64,000 nucleotides of DNA, from assembly GCF_019733395.1 (NCBI RefSeq), contig NZ_JAIHOO010000001.1, positions 2,427,001 through 2,491,000 of the forward strand, given 5' to 3'. Origin of the DNA: Lysobacter sp. BMK333-48F3 (GTDB taxonomy: Bacteria; Pseudomonadota; Gammaproteobacteria; Xanthomonadales; Xanthomonadaceae). Position numbers and translations under genes: made by a program. The notes under the pieces were generated by a model, which worked only from the letters and a program-made list of their open reading frames with translations, did no database searches and had not been told where the DNA came from. Shown piece after piece: positions 47,491 through 57,820 of the stretch (positions are counted from its first letter, which is position 1; every line of letters starts with the position of its first letter).

Positions 47491-48210
47491 TCACCCATAC
47501 ACAGCCTGGAACGCGAACGCCCCCAGCACCGCACCGGCGATCGGCGCGACCACCGGGACCCAGGCGTAGCCCCAGTCCGAGCCGCCCTTGCCGGCGATCG
47601 GCAGCAGCGCATGGGCCAGACGCGGGCCGAGGTCGCGTGCGGGGTTGATCGCATAGCCGGTGGGGCCGCCGAGCGACATGCCGATCACCACCACCAGCAG
47701 GCCGACGCCGAACGGTCCCAGGCCGGGAGACAGCGTGTTGGCGCCGATCGCGAGCGCAGCGAAGGTCAGCACGAAAGTGCCGATGGCCTCGGTGAGCAGG
47801 TTGGCGCGGGTGTCCCGCACCGCCGGCGCGGTGCAGAAGATCGCCAGCTTGGCGGCCGGGTCGTCGCTGAGCCGCCAGTGGGCGAGATAGCTGAGCCAGA
47901 CCAGCACCGCGCCGGCGAACGCGCCGGCGAGCTGGGCGGCGACGAAGCCCGGCACCAGCGACCAGGACAGCTTGCCGATCGCCGCCAGGGCCAGGGTCAG
48001 GGCGGGATTCATGATCGCGCCGCTGGTCGGGCCGGCGATGAAGATGCCGATCAGCACCGCCAGGCCCCAGGCCGCGGTGATCACGCCCCAGCCGGCGCCC
48101 TGGGCCTTGGATCGATTGAGCAGCGCGCCGGCGACCACGCCGTTGCCGAGCAGGATCAGGATGCCGGTGGCGACGAACTCGCTGAGGTATTGCGACATCG
48201 GGGTGGGCAT
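47491..48210 (-). CDS. glpF: Glycerol uptake facilitator (aquaglyceroporin)
   Basis: 239 residues with six membrane helices. Two NPA-type half-helices: SGAIMNPALTLALAAIG near residue 70 (NPA) and GYAINPARDLGPRLAHALLP near residue 195 (NPARD, the Asp typical of glycerol channels). Allows glycerol to diffuse across the inner membrane to GlpK. AGGAG precedes the start. The 48211-48587 gap upstream contains a REP. Confidence 0.96.
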   Translation of the reverse strand: MPTPMSQYLSEFVATGILILLGNGVVAGALLNRSKAQGAGWGVITAAWGLAVLIGIFIAGPTSGAIMNPALTLALAAIGKLSWSLVPGFVAAQLAGAFAGAVLVWLSYLAHWRLSDDPAAKLAIFCTAPAVRDTRANLLTEAIGTFVLTFAALAIGANTLSPGLGPFGVGLLVVVIGMSLGGPTGYAINPARDLGPRLAHALLPIAGKGGSDWGYAWVPVVAPIAGAVLGAFAFQAVYG

Positions 48211-48350
48211 TGCGGTGGCTCTCCTGGGCGATGCGGCGGTTCGGGCGTACGAGGCTGGGCGGGATGTCGAAAGACTCGAGAGGCTAGGCGCGGTCCGGCA
48301 AGGTTGCGCGCGATCTGGCGCGGTCTGCTACCCGTTGCGAAACACTCTCC

Positions 48351-48440
48351 TGTCGTCATCAACGCGAAAGCGGGGATCCAGGGCTACACCGCGAGATGGC
48401 TCCGAAGTCTCTGCATTCCCGCCTTCGCGGGAACGACGGC
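48351..48440. repeat. REP element of the AAAGCGGGGATCCAGGG family
   Basis: Left end TGTCGTCAT...ACGCGAAAGCGGGGATCC, right end GCATTCCCGCCTTCGCGGGAACGACGG: an imperfect inverted pair typical of Xanthomonadaceae genomes. The left arm has a damaged centre (ATCAACGCG instead of ATTCCCGCG). The rest of the 377-bp glpF-glpD gap (48211-48350 and 48441-48587) shows a few CCCGGCCG words but no gene. Confidence 0.75.
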
Positions 48441-48587
48441 AGCAACGAGCGCCGAAGCCCGGCCGGGGACGATGGCAAGCGGGAGCGCCGCTGGAGCCCG
48501 GCCGAGCATGACGGACGGCAGTCCTTCGGCGACCGGATCCGGCCAAGCCGCCCGCGCAGACATCCCGCCCTGCGGATGCGCGGCGAC

Positions 48588-50129
48588 TCATGCCAACCCC
48601 ACTTCGGCCTGCGCATCCGCCCGGCTAGCCATGCGCCGCGCCACATAGTCCTGCAGGCGTTCGACCCCGGCGGCGTCGATGCGCAGGCCGAGCTTGGAGC
48701 GTCGCCACAGGATGTCTTCGGCGGTGCGCGCCCATTCGCAGTCGACCAGGTAATCGACTTCGACCGCGTACAAGTCGGCGCCGAAGCAGGCGCCCAGGTC
48801 GTCCATGCGCGCGCAGCTCTCGAGCATGCGCAAGGCGCGGCTGCCGTAGCTGCGGCACAGGCGCAGCGCCAGCGCATCCGGCAACCACGGCCGGCGCAGA
48901 CTGAAATCCTCGTGGAAGGCGTCGAAGTCGGCGCCGGGCAGGTCGCCGCCGGGCAGCGGCGCATCGCCGGTCCAGGCCGGCCGGGGCTCGCCGAGCTCCG
49001 CGGCGAGGCGGTCGCAGGCCTCTTCGGCCAGCTTGCGCGCGGTGGTCAGCTTGCCGCCGAACACGTTCAGCAGCGGCGCGCCGTCGCGGTCCAGGTCGAG
49101 CTGGTAGTCGCGGGTGATCTGCGAGGCCTGGTCGTTGTCGTCGTCGAGCAGCGGGCGCACGCCGCTGTAGCTCCAGACCACGTCGTGCGGCCGGATCGGC
49201 CGCTTGAAGTAGCGCGAGGCGGCGGCGCACAGATAGGCGGTCTCGGCCTCGTCGATGCGCGGCGCGGCCGGGTCGCCGCGATAGTCGACGTCGGTGGTGC
49301 CGATCAGGGTGTAGGCCTGCTCGTAGGGGATCGCGAACACGATGCGCCGGTCGGGCTGCTGGAAGATATACGCATGGTCGTGCTCGAACAGCCGCGGCAC
49401 GACGATATGGCTGCCCTTGATCAGGCGCAGATGGCGCACGTGCGGCAGCCGCGCGACTTCGTCCAGGAAACGCGCCGCCCACGGCCCGGCGGCATTGACC
49501 AGCACACGCGCGCGCGCCTCGCGGACCCTGCCGCCGGGGCCGCGCAGGCGCACCCGCCAGCCGTCGCCCTCGCGCTGCGCGGCGACGCAGGCGGTGCGGG
49601 TCAGCACGCCGGCGCCGCGCTCGGCGGCGTCCATCGCGTTGAGCACGACCAGGCGCGCGTCCATCACCCAAGCGTCGGAGTAGACGAAACCGCGTACGAA
49701 CTCGTCCTGCAGCGGACGCCCGGCGATGTGCTTGCGCAGGTTGACCGAGCGCGAACCGGGCAGGCCGCGGCCGCGGCGTCCGCCGAGGCGGTCGTACAGG
49801 AACAGGCCCAGGCGGATCAGCCAGGCCGGGCGCAGATGCGGCTGGTGCGGCAGGACGAAGCGCAGCGGCCAGATGATGTGCGGGGCCATGCGCAGCAGGC
49901 GCTTGCGCTCGGCCAGGGCCTTGCCGACCAGGGCGAACTCGTACTGCTCCAGATAGCGCAGGCCGCCGTGGATGAGCTTGGTGCTGGCGCTGGAGGTGTG
50001 CGCGGCGAGGTCGTCGCGCTCGCACAGCAGCACCGACCAACCGCGGCCGGCGGCATCGCGCGCGATCGCGGCACCGTTGATGCCGCCGCCGACCACCAGC
50101 AGGTCGACCTTGAGATCCGTTTCGGTCAT
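48588..50129 (-). CDS. glpD: Aerobic glycerol-3-phosphate dehydrogenase
   Basis: 513 residues, peripheral inner-membrane FAD enzyme that oxidises glycerol 3-phosphate to DHAP and passes electrons to quinone. The N-terminal FAD motif is VDLLVVGGGINGAAIARDAAGRGWSVLLCERDDLAAHTSSASTKLIHGGLRYLEQYEF; LIGTTDVDYRGDP and YSGVRPLLDD are further family blocks. The 326-bp gap upstream (50130-50455) holds the leu terminator and presumably the glpD promoter; no GlpR gene or obvious operator was found. Confidence 0.97.
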   Translation of the reverse strand: MTETDLKVDLLVVGGGINGAAIARDAAGRGWSVLLCERDDLAAHTSSASTKLIHGGLRYLEQYEFALVGKALAERKRLLRMAPHIIWPLRFVLPHQPHLRPAWLIRLGLFLYDRLGGRRGRGLPGSRSVNLRKHIAGRPLQDEFVRGFVYSDAWVMDARLVVLNAMDAAERGAGVLTRTACVAAQREGDGWRVRLRGPGGRVREARARVLVNAAGPWAARFLDEVARLPHVRHLRLIKGSHIVVPRLFEHDHAYIFQQPDRRIVFAIPYEQAYTLIGTTDVDYRGDPAAPRIDEAETAYLCAAASRYFKRPIRPHDVVWSYSGVRPLLDDDNDQASQITRDYQLDLDRDGAPLLNVFGGKLTTARKLAEEACDRLAAELGEPRPAWTGDAPLPGGDLPGADFDAFHEDFSLRRPWLPDALALRLCRSYGSRALRMLESCARMDDLGACFGADLYAVEVDYLVDCEWARTAEDILWRRSKLGLRIDAAGVERLQDYVARRMASRADAQAEVGLA

Positions 50130-50271
50130 GCGTTCCCGCGACTGGCTGCAGGTCGCACGTGGCCGACCCAGGTTGCGTCAGGATGATGGCACAGGCTCGT
50201 GGCGCGATTGTTGCCTGGGTTCACATCAACGGCGGGTGAGGGTTGCGCGATCGCGCGGCTGTGACGCGGGC

Positions 50272-50301
50272 AAAAAAATCCCGAAGCCGCCCGGCTTCGG
50301 G
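50272..50301 (-). terminator. Terminator of the ilv-leu operon
   Basis: CCCGAAGCC-GCCC-GGCTTCGGG (perfect 9-bp stem) followed on the minus strand by ATTTTTTTG. It lies 155 bp past the leuB stop and marks the end of the branched-chain supercluster. Confidence 0.85.
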
Positions 50302-50455
50302 AAGGGGGTTACAGACGGGCCGGAGAGACCTCTTTGTAATGCGCGGTAGTCCCTGAAGCCTGCGGCTGCGCGGCGCGCGCCCCGCGGCGATTCGATGCAG
50401 CGTATTCAGCGAAGCGAGGCGGATCGCGTTTCCGCTCGCTTGCGGCCAATCCCGG

Positions 50456-51544
50456 TCAATCGCGCAACTCGGCCACCTGGCACGGCAGCTCAAGTTGGGC
50501 CAGCACCGCCGCGGTGACCTCGGCGGTGGTCGCGGCGCGGCCGGCCGGGGCCAGGTCGGCGGTCAGCGTGCCGGCCTCCAGCACCGCAGCGACCGCACGC
50601 TCGACGCATTCGGCCTCGGCCTCCAGGCCCAGCGAATGGCGCAGCAGCAGCGCGGCGCTGAGGATGGTGCCGCAGGGGTTGGCGATGCCGCGGCCGGCGA
50701 TGTCCGGCGCCGAGCCGTGGATCGGCTCGTACAGGCCGACCTTGCCCTCGCCGAGCGAAGCCGACGGCAGCAGGCCCAGCGAGCCGGCCAGCATCGAGGC
50801 TTCGTCGGTGAGGATGTCGCCGAACATGTTCTCGGTGACGATCACGTCGAAAGCGCGCGGCTTGGCGATCAGGTGCATCGCCATCGAATCGACCAACTGG
50901 TGTTCCAGGGTGACGTCGGGGAACTCCTCGCGCGCCACCTTCGCGGCGACCTCGCGCCACAGCCGCGAGGTCTCCAGCACGTTGGCCTTGTCGACCGAGA
51001 CCACGTGCTTGCGACGGCCGCGGGCCAGTTCGCAGGCGCGGCGCACGACCCGTTCGATCTCGGCCACGCTGTACTCGCACAGGTCGCTGGCGGCGTCGGC
51101 GCTGCGTTGCTTCTGGCCGAAATAGATGCCGCCGGTGAGTTCGCGCACCACCATCAGGTCGACCCCGGCCAGCAGGTGCGGCTTGATCGGCGAGGCGCCC
51201 AGGGTGGCCGCGTGCGGCTGCACCGGACGCAGGTTGGCGTACAGCCCCAGGCCCTTGCGCAGCGCCAGCAGGCCTTGTTCGGGGCGGACCTTGGCCTGCG
51301 GGTCGGACCACTTCGGACCGCCGACCGCGCCCAGCAGCACCGCGTCGGCGCGCTGGCAGGCCTGCAAGGTCGCCGCCGGCAGCGGTTCGCCGCTGGCGTC
51401 GATCGCGGCGCCGCCGATGGCGTGCTCGTGCAGTTGGAATTGATGGCCGTAGCGGGCGGCGACCGCGCGCAGCACTTCGACCGCGGCGGCGGTGACTTCC
51501 GGACCGATGCCGTCGCCGGGCAGAACGACGATGTCAGCGCGCAT
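50456..51544 (-). CDS. leuB: 3-isopropylmalate dehydrogenase
   Basis: 362 residues. Converts 3-isopropylmalate to 2-oxoisocaproate (NAD). [20 protein letters not shown] at the start, [24 protein letters not shown], and the metal/substrate block [25 protein letters not shown], then [18 protein letters not shown]. Starts within leuD (11-base overlap) with AGGAG seven bases upstream. Last gene of the supercluster. Confidence 0.98.
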   Translation of the reverse strand: MRADIVVLPGDGIGPEVTAAAVEVLRAVAARYGHQFQLHEHAIGGAAIDASGEPLPAATLQACQRADAVLLGAVGGPKWSDPQAKVRPEQGLLALRKGLGLYANLRPVQPHAATLGASPIKPHLLAGVDLMVVRELTGGIYFGQKQRSADAASDLCEYSVAEIERVVRRACELARGRRKHVVSVDKANVLETSRLWREVAAKVAREEFPDVTLEHQLVDSMAMHLIAKPRAFDVIVTENMFGDILTDEASMLAGSLGLLPSASLGEGKVGLYEPIHGSAPDIAGRGIANPCGTILSAALLLRHSLGLEAEAECVERAVAAVLEAGTLTADLAPAGRAATTAEVTAAVLAQLELPCQVAELRD

Positions 51545-52178
51545 GGGAGGACTCCTGGGTTTGGGACTGCGCCGCGGCGCGGCGCTGTTCGTAGTGATTG
51601 ATCGCCTGCTGCTGGCGCAGCAGATAGCCGAGCTGGTCGACGCCTTCGATCAGGCAGGTCTGGGCGAAGGCGTCGAGCGGGAACTCGACCGAACGCCCGT
51701 CGGGCAAGTGCAGGCGGCGTTCGCGCACGTCGATGCGCAGTTCGATGCCGGGCTGGGCCAGCAATTCGTCGAGCAGGGCCTGCTCGATCACCACCGGCAA
51801 CAGGCCGTTCTTGAGCGAATTGCTGCGGAAGATGTCGGCGATCTCGCTGCTGATCACCGCGCGCAGGCCGAGGTCGGTCAGCGCCCACGGCGCGTGTTCG
51901 CGCGAGGAGCCGCAGCCGAAATTGCGCCCGGCGACCAGGATCGCGGCGCCGGCGTTTTCGGGCTTGTTGAACTCGAAGGCCGGATTGGGCGAGCCGTCGG
52001 CCAGGTAGCGCCAGTCGTTGAAGGCGAACTTGCCCAGACCCTTGCGTTCGGTGGTGGTCAGAAAACGCGCCGGGATGATCTGGTCGGTGTCGATGTTGCG
52101 CTCGCGCAGCACCACGGTGCGCGAGACCAGTTCGACGAAGCCGGCGCCGGCATCGGTAGAGGCGATGGAAGCGGACAT
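51534..52178 (-). CDS. leuD: 3-isopropylmalate dehydratase, small subunit
   Basis: 214 residues. Swivel domain of isopropylmalate isomerase. [23 protein letters not shown] and [17 protein letters not shown] are diagnostic. It starts on the last bases of leuC (ATGA) and overlaps leuB by 11 bases. Confidence 0.98.
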   Translation of the reverse strand: MSASIASTDAGAGFVELVSRTVVLRERNIDTDQIIPARFLTTTERKGLGKFAFNDWRYLADGSPNPAFEFNKPENAGAAILVAGRNFGCGSSREHAPWALTDLGLRAVISSEIADIFRSNSLKNGLLPVVIEQALLDELLAQPGIELRIDVRERRLHLPDGRSVEFPLDAFAQTCLIEGVDQLGYLLRQQQAINHYEQRRAAAQSQTQESSHAR

Positions 52179-53617
52179 CACGCGACCTCCCGGGCGGCGG
52201 AAGTTTGGGCGGCAGGGTTCAGGTAATCGCGCGGGTCGACCACCCGGCCGGCGACGGCGCAGGCCGCCGCGGTCAGCGGCGAGGCCAGCAGGGTGCGCGC
52301 GCCCTTGCCTTGGCGGCCTTCGAAGTTGCGGTTGCTGGTCGATACCGCCAACTGACCGGCGCCGACCAGGTCGCCGTTCATGGCGATGCACATCGAGCAA
52401 CCCGGTTCGCGCCATTCGGCGCCGGCGGCGCGGATCACCGCGTCCAGGCCCTCGGCCTCGGCATCGCGCTTGACCTGCTCGGAACCGGGCACGACCAGCA
52501 TGCGCACGCGCGGATGCACGTGGCGGCCGCGCAGCACGTCGGCGGCCTGGCGCAGGTCGGACAGGCGCGAATTGGTGCAGCTGCCGACGAACACCACGTC
52601 GACCGGACGCCCGGCCAGCGCGGCGCCGCCTTCGAAGCCCATGTAGGCCAGGGCCTTGGCCTCGTCGGCGTCGCTGGCCTGCGGCAGGGTCGCATCGACC
52701 GCGGCGACCTGGCCCGGGTGCGTGCCCCAGGTCAGGGTCGGTTTGATCGCGGCGGCGTCGATATGCACCTCGCGGTCGAAGCGCGCGCCGGCGTCGGTCT
52801 TGAACTCGCTCCAGCGCGCCAGCGCCTGGTCCCAATCGCTGCCGCGCGGCGCGCGCGGGGTCTTGGCCAGATAATCGTAGGTCACCTGGTCGGGCGCGAT
52901 CAGACCGGCGCGGGCGCCGGCCTCGATCGACATGTTGCAGACCGTCATGCGCTCGTCCATCGACAGCGCGCGCACGGTCGAACCGCGGTACTCGATGACG
53001 TGGCCGGTGCCGCCGTTGACGCCGATCTCGCCGATCACGTGCAGGATCAGGTCCTTGGCGCCGACGCCCGGGGCCAGTTCGCCTTCGATGTTGATCGCCA
53101 GGGTCTTGGGCTTGCGCTGCAGCAGGCACTGGGTGGTCAGCACGTGGCCGACTTCGCTGGTGCCGATGCCGAAGGCCAGCGCGCCGAAGGCGCCGTGGGT
53201 GGCGGTGTGGCTGTCGCCGCAGACGATGGTCTGGCCGGGCTGGGTCAGGCCCAGCTCCGGGCCGATCACGTGGACGATGCCGCGATGGGCGCTGTCGAAA
53301 TCGAACAGTTCGATGCCGTGGCGCGCGCAGTTGCGGCGCAGGGTATCGACCTGGTGCTCGGCCTCGGCGGTGTAGTACGGCAGGCGGCCGTCGGCGCCGG
53401 CGGGCAGGGTCGGGGTGGAGTGGTCGAGCGTGCCCTTGGTCAGGTCGGTGCGGCGCGGCTTGAGACCGCGCGCGTCGAGTTCGGCGAAGGCCTGCGGCGA
53501 GGTGACCTCGTGGATCAGATGCAGGTCGACGTACAGCACCGCCGGCGCGGCCTCGGATTCGGGCGCGACCAGGTGGGCGTCCCACAGTTTGTCGAACAGG
53601 GTGGTGGGTGTGATCAT
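52178..53617 (-). CDS. leuC: 3-isopropylmalate dehydratase, large subunit
   Basis: 479 residues, [4Fe-4S] aconitase-family enzyme. [12 protein letters not shown] at the start; [24 protein letters not shown]; cluster Cys ligands in [14 protein letters not shown] and [11 protein letters not shown]. Works with LeuD to isomerise 2- to 3-isopropylmalate. A 148-bp gap separates it from leuA, containing CGCTCGG-N7-CCGAGCG (53661-53681), a hairpin without a T-tract; a separate promoter there cannot be excluded. Confidence 0.98.
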   Translation of the reverse strand: MITPTTLFDKLWDAHLVAPESEAAPAVLYVDLHLIHEVTSPQAFAELDARGLKPRRTDLTKGTLDHSTPTLPAGADGRLPYYTAEAEHQVDTLRRNCARHGIELFDFDSAHRGIVHVIGPELGLTQPGQTIVCGDSHTATHGAFGALAFGIGTSEVGHVLTTQCLLQRKPKTLAINIEGELAPGVGAKDLILHVIGEIGVNGGTGHVIEYRGSTVRALSMDERMTVCNMSIEAGARAGLIAPDQVTYDYLAKTPRAPRGSDWDQALARWSEFKTDAGARFDREVHIDAAAIKPTLTWGTHPGQVAAVDATLPQASDADEAKALAYMGFEGGAALAGRPVDVVFVGSCTNSRLSDLRQAADVLRGRHVHPRVRMLVVPGSEQVKRDAEAEGLDAVIRAAGAEWREPGCSMCIAMNGDLVGAGQLAVSTSNRNFEGRQGKGARTLLASPLTAAACAVAGRVVDPRDYLNPAAQTSAAREVA

Positions 53618-53765
53618 GGATAGGTGATGGCGTTGGCTGTCATGGCTAAGGCGGCGTACCGCTCGGGTTCTATCCGAGCGACGCGCTGCGCTGCGTTCGC
53701 TGCGGTTCCGGAAGCTGCGCGGTCTCGACCGTCGAGGCGTTGCGGCGAATGGTGCGTTGCGCGGT

Positions 53766-55370
53766 TCATGCGGTGGCGGCGACCTTGTGCGGCTGCGCTT
53801 GCGGTTGCGGCTGCTGGCGCGTGCGCACCACCCGGTTGGCCAACTCCAGCCAGGCCAGCGCGCTGGCCTCGATGATGTCGGTACTGGTGCCCGAGCCGGT
53901 CAGCTCGACCCCGTCCACGCGCGCGGTCACGCTGGCCTGGCCCTGGGCGTCGTCGCCGGTGGTCACGCTGGAGACGTTGTAGCTGTCGATGCGCAGGGCG
54001 ATGCCGGTGGCGCGGGCCAGGGCGGCGAACAAGGCGTGCACCGGGCCGTCGCCGACCGCGGCCTCGCTGATCGTGGCGCCGTCGGGCTCGACCAGTTGCA
54101 CGCTCGCGGTCGGCAGGCTGCCGTCGGCGACGCCGGTGCTGACGTGGGCGCGTACCAGCCGGTAGCCGCGCGCGGCCTTGGCGTCGGCGCCGAGCACCAG
54201 CGCTTCCAGATCGGCGTCGAACACTTCGCGCTTCTTTTCGGCCAGGGCCTTGAAGCTGGCGAACACCGCGTTCAAACGCGCCTCGTCCAGGCTGAAGCCC
54301 AGCGCCTGCAGGCGGTCGCTCAGCGCGGCGCGGCCGCTGTGCCGGCCCATGACCATCTGCGATTGCGCCCAGCCGACGGTTTCCGGATGCATGATCTCGT
54401 AGGTGCCGCGGTGCTTGAGCATGCCGTGCTGGTGGATGCCCGATTCGTGCGCGAACGCGTTCTGGCCGACGATGGCCTTGTTGCGCTGGACCACCATGCC
54501 GGTGATGCGCGACAGCAGGCGCGAGGTCGGCACCAGGCGGCGGGTGTCGATCCGGGTGCCGACGTTGTAGTAGGCGTTGCGCACCCGCAGCGCCATCACC
54601 AGCTCTTCCAGCGCGCAGTTGCCGGCGCGTTCGCCGATGCCGTTGATGGTGCACTCGACCTGGCGCGCGCCGCCTTCGATCGCCGCCAGGCTGTTGGCCA
54701 CGGCCAGGCCCAGGTCGTTGTGGCAGTGGGCGCTGAACACCGCCTGGTCGGTGCCGCGCACGTTGGCGCGCAGGTATTCGAACAGGGCGCGGATCTCGCT
54801 CGGGGTGGTGTAGCCGACGGTGTCGGGAATGTTCAGCGTGCGCGCGCCGGCGGCGACCGCGGCGCTGCAGATTTCGACCAGGTAGTCGTGCTCGGTGCGC
54901 AGCGCGTCTTCGCAGGAGAACTCGACGTCGTCGACATAGCGGCGCGCCTGCTCGACCGCGGCGATCGCGCGCTCGGTCACCTGTTGCTTGTCCAGGTTGA
55001 GCTTGTGCTGGCGATGCAGCGGGCTGGTGGAGATGAACACGTGGATGCGCGGCTTGGCCGCGCCTTCCAAGGCGCGCGCGCAGGCTTCGATGTCGCCGGG
55101 GTGGCAGCGGGCCAGGGTGGCCAGGGTCGAGCCGCGCACTTCGCGCACGATCGCCCGGGTGCCTTCCAGGTCGGCCTCGGAACTGGCGGGGAAGCCGGCC
55201 TCGATCACGTCGACGCCGAGCTCGGACAAGGCGTGGGCGAAGCGCAGTTTCTGGCTGGCGGTCATGCTGCAGCCCGGCGACTGTTCGCCGTCGCGCAGGC
55301 TGGTGTCGAAAATGGTGACCTGTTGCTGCGGCGCGTCGGTCGGTACTACCGGTCCTGACGTGTCGTTCAT
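53766..55370 (-). CDS. leuA: 2-isopropylmalate synthase
   Basis: 534 residues. First committed step to leucine. HMGL-like catalytic barrel starting [19 protein letters not shown], with the metal-binding [40 protein letters not shown]. The C-terminal regulatory (leucine-binding) domain, residues ~390-510, includes [17 protein letters not shown]. Its ATG overlaps the ilvA stop (ATGA). Confidence 0.97.
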   Translation of the reverse strand: MNDTSGPVVPTDAPQQQVTIFDTSLRDGEQSPGCSMTASQKLRFAHALSELGVDVIEAGFPASSEADLEGTRAIVREVRGSTLATLARCHPGDIEACARALEGAAKPRIHVFISTSPLHRQHKLNLDKQQVTERAIAAVEQARRYVDDVEFSCEDALRTEHDYLVEICSAAVAAGARTLNIPDTVGYTTPSEIRALFEYLRANVRGTDQAVFSAHCHNDLGLAVANSLAAIEGGARQVECTINGIGERAGNCALEELVMALRVRNAYYNVGTRIDTRRLVPTSRLLSRITGMVVQRNKAIVGQNAFAHESGIHQHGMLKHRGTYEIMHPETVGWAQSQMVMGRHSGRAALSDRLQALGFSLDEARLNAVFASFKALAEKKREVFDADLEALVLGADAKAARGYRLVRAHVSTGVADGSLPTASVQLVEPDGATISEAAVGDGPVHALFAALARATGIALRIDSYNVSSVTTGDDAQGQASVTARVDGVELTGSGTSTDIIEASALAWLELANRVVRTRQQPQPQAQPHKVAATA

Positions 55371-56539
55371 GGGAATCGATCCTCTAATACGGCGTAACGC
55401 GGGTTGGAAGTCGGGGCATCGTCGGTGGGGCGGGAGTCGGGGCCGCTGCGGCCCCGACTAAGTCGCATCGCGGGATCGAGATTGGCGAGCTTGTAAATGT
55501 CCGCCTCGACGGTGGCGGCCTCGCGACCGAGGCCCTCGCGGTTGCGCCGGCGCGGTCGCCGCGGCGGCTGCGGCCGCACCTCCGACAACAACTGCGCCAG
55601 CACCCCGGCATCCAGATTGCCGCCCGACACCACCGCGCATTTGCGCTTGCCGACGATGCGGCGGCCGGCCGCCAGGGCCAGGGCGCCGGCGCCCTCGGCG
55701 ATGATGTGTTCCTCCAGCGCCAGCCGGACCAGGGTTTCGCGCAGTTCGGCCTCGCGCACGATCACCACGTCGTCGAGCAGTTCGGCCAGCACGCGCTCGG
55801 TCAGCCGGCCGGGGTCCTTGACCCGCACGCCGTCGGCCAGGGTCGCGGCCGGTTCGACCAGTCGGCGGTCGCCGCGCAGGGCGCGCGCCATCGAATCCAC
55901 GCCTTCGACCTGGGCGCCGATCACCCGCACCCTGCGTCCGGCGGCGCCGGCCGCGAGCAGTTGCGACTTCAGCGCCATCGCCACGCCGGCGGCCAGGCCG
56001 CCGCCGCCGATCGGCACCAGCACCACGTCGGGCAGGAACCCGGCCAGCTCCAGGCCGACCGTGCCCTGGCCGGCGATCACGTCCGGATCGTCGAAGGCCG
56101 ACAGCAAACGGTAGCCGTGCTGTTCGGCCAGCTCCTTGGCGAAGGCCTTGGCCTCGTCGTAGCTGTCGCCGTGCAGGCGCACGGTGGCACCCCAATGGGC
56201 GACGCCGGCGACCTTGGTCTGCGGCGCGCAGCTCGGCATCACCGTGATCGCATTGACGCCCAGGCGATATGCGGCCCAGGCCAGGCCTTGGGCATGGTTG
56301 CCGGCCGAGGCGGCGATCACCGGACGCTGATCGCCGCGTTCGCGCCCGGCCAGCAGCGCGTTGAGCGCGCCGCGTACCTTGTAGGAACCGGTGCGCTGCA
56401 GGTTCTCCAGCTTCAGCCAGCAGCCGAAGCGCTCGGCGTGGTGCAGCGGCGTCGGTTCCAGATAACGGCGCAGCCGCACCTGCGCCGCCAACAGGTCGGC
56501 GGCGCCGAGCGAGGCCAGACTGGCTACGTCGCAGTCCAT
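55367..56539 (-). CDS. ilvA: Threonine dehydratase (short, ACT-less form)
   Basis: 390 residues. PLP-dependent deamination of threonine to 2-oxobutanoate for isoleucine. PLP lysine in [33 protein letters not shown], and the Gly loop [13 protein letters not shown]. The catalytic part ends near residue 320 ([18 protein letters not shown]). Instead of the two ACT-like domains of biosynthetic IlvA, about 70 low-complexity Arg/Pro-rich residues follow ([20 protein letters not shown] ...). It is 4 bp after ilvE and overlaps leuA. Isoleucine feedback through an ACT domain is therefore not possible here. Confidence 0.93.
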   Translation of the reverse strand: MDCDVASLASLGAADLLAAQVRLRRYLEPTPLHHAERFGCWLKLENLQRTGSYKVRGALNALLAGRERGDQRPVIAASAGNHAQGLAWAAYRLGVNAITVMPSCAPQTKVAGVAHWGATVRLHGDSYDEAKAFAKELAEQHGYRLLSAFDDPDVIAGQGTVGLELAGFLPDVVLVPIGGGGLAAGVAMALKSQLLAAGAAGRRVRVIGAQVEGVDSMARALRGDRRLVEPAATLADGVRVKDPGRLTERVLAELLDDVVIVREAELRETLVRLALEEHIIAEGAGALALAAGRRIVGKRKCAVVSGGNLDAGVLAQLLSEVRPQPPRRPRRRNREGLGREAATVEADIYKLANLDPAMRLSRGRSGPDSRPTDDAPTSNPRYAVLEDRFP

Positions 56540-56543
56540 GGCC

Positions 56544-57593
56544 TCAGACCGCGGTCAGCCAGGCGGCGTAGCGCGGCTCTTGGCCGCGCACGACGCGTGC
56601 GTACAGGGCGGCCAGCTCGCGCGTGACCGGGTTGTCGCCGAACTCGCGCCGGTCCAGCACGCAGATCGCGGTCGCCTCGGCGGCGGTGCCGCAGACGAAG
56701 ACTTCGTCGGCGTCGAGCAGCTCGTGCAGGGTGACTTCGCGCGATTGCGCGCCGGACAGCTCGATCATGGTGTCGCGGGTGATGCCGGGCAGGGCGTCGC
56801 GGTGATCGACCGAGGTGACCACGCCGTTCTTGACCATGAACACGTTGGCGCCGGTGCACTCGACCACATAGCCCTTGTCGTCGGTGAACAAGGCCTCGTC
56901 GAAGCCGCGCTGCTTGGCTTCGCGCTTGGCCAGGATCGAATTGACGTAGGCGCCGCTGAGCTTCAGCGCCGGCAGCGAGGTGGCCGGGTTGCGCTTCCAC
57001 GGCGACACGGTCAGGCGGGTGCCCGCGCCGCCCAGGTGCACCAGCTTAGGCAGGGTCGCGATCATCAGGTGCTGGGTCAGCGGATCGACGTCCAGGCCGA
57101 TGCTGCCGGTGCCCATCCAGGTCAGCGGGCGGATGTAGGCGTCGCGGTGGCCGTTGGCGCGCAGGGTGGCCAGGGTGGCCTGGCTGGCGCGTTCGACGTC
57201 GAAGTCGATGCCGAACATGTCGGCGCCCTTGCGCATGCGCTCCATGTGCTCGGGCAGGCGGAACACCGCCGCGCCGCCGTCGGCGGTGGCGTAGCTGCGG
57301 ATGCCCTCGAACACCGCGGTGCCGTAGTGCATGGCGTGGGTGGTCAGCGGCGCTTCCGGCGCATCGCCGGGGATGAACTGGCCGTCGAACCAAATGAGAG
57401 GCATTCGCTGGGAAGTCGGGACTTCGCTGCGAGCGCGGGACTCAGAACTACGAGCCGCGGCCGACGGCTCGATTTCAGCGGTCGTGGCCTCGCTGCGCGC
57501 CGGCGCATACGCGCGCTCGCGCACCGCGGCTTGCGCCGGCGTTTGGTTCTCGGCGGCGGCCGGACGTTCCAGGGTTTCGGCGGTCAGGTGCAT
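56544..57593 (-). CDS. ilvE: Branched-chain amino-acid aminotransferase with N-terminal extension
   Basis: 349 residues. Final transamination to Ile, Leu and Val. The PLP class IV core begins at MPLIWFDGQFIPGDAPEAPLTTHAMHYGTAVFEGIR (residue 64). The catalytic Lys is in LKLSGAYVNSILAKREAKQRGFDEALF. The first 63 residues are a low-complexity segment (ETLERPAAAENQTPAQAAVRER ...). It is probably translated: the ATG at 57593 has GAGG eight bases upstream and overlaps the ilvM stop, while the internal MPLIW ATG has no ribosome site. Confidence 0.93.
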   Translation of the reverse strand: MHLTAETLERPAAAENQTPAQAAVRERAYAPARSEATTAEIEPSAAARSSESRARSEVPTSQRMPLIWFDGQFIPGDAPEAPLTTHAMHYGTAVFEGIRSYATADGGAAVFRLPEHMERMRKGADMFGIDFDVERASQATLATLRANGHRDAYIRPLTWMGTGSIGLDVDPLTQHLMIATLPKLVHLGGAGTRLTVSPWKRNPATSLPALKLSGAYVNSILAKREAKQRGFDEALFTDDKGYVVECTGANVFMVKNGVVTSVDHRDALPGITRDTMIELSGAQSREVTLHELLDADEVFVCGTAAEATAICVLDRREFGDNPVTRELAALYARVVRGQEPRYAAWLTAV

Positions 57594-57820
57594 GGGGAAA
57601 CCTCAACGGCAAGACAGTCGTAGAGCTTGGCGAGCTGGGTCTGCAGCGCGGTGTCGGCGCGTTCGCCCTCCACCGTCATGCGCAGGTGCCAGCGATCGCC
57701 GTCGGGTTGCGCTTCGCCGTCCACCGACAGGGGACGGAAGCCGCGGCGTTCGGCGGCGCCCAGTACGCGAGCCAGCGCGCCTTCGGCCTGGCGCAGGGTC
57801 AAATCAAGCTGGTATCGCAT
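57584..57820 (-). CDS. ilvM: Acetolactate synthase small (regulatory) subunit, IlvM type
   Basis: 78 residues, one ACT domain: MRYQLDLTLRQAEGALARVLGAAERRGFRPLSVDGEA. The ATG at 57820 has AGGAGG six bases upstream; the one at 57826 sits directly against it and is rejected. Overlaps ilvG by 17 bases and ilvE by 10. Supports activity of the IlvG subunit and sets its valine response. Confidence 0.93.
   Translation of the reverse strand: MRYQLDLTLRQAEGALARVLGAAERRGFRPLSVDGEAQPDGDRWHLRMTVEGERADTALQTQLAKLYDCLAVEVSPCT

Noticed and set aside
53614..54654. 346-codon frame within leuA
   Set aside because: His/Arg-rich shadow of leuA in another frame.
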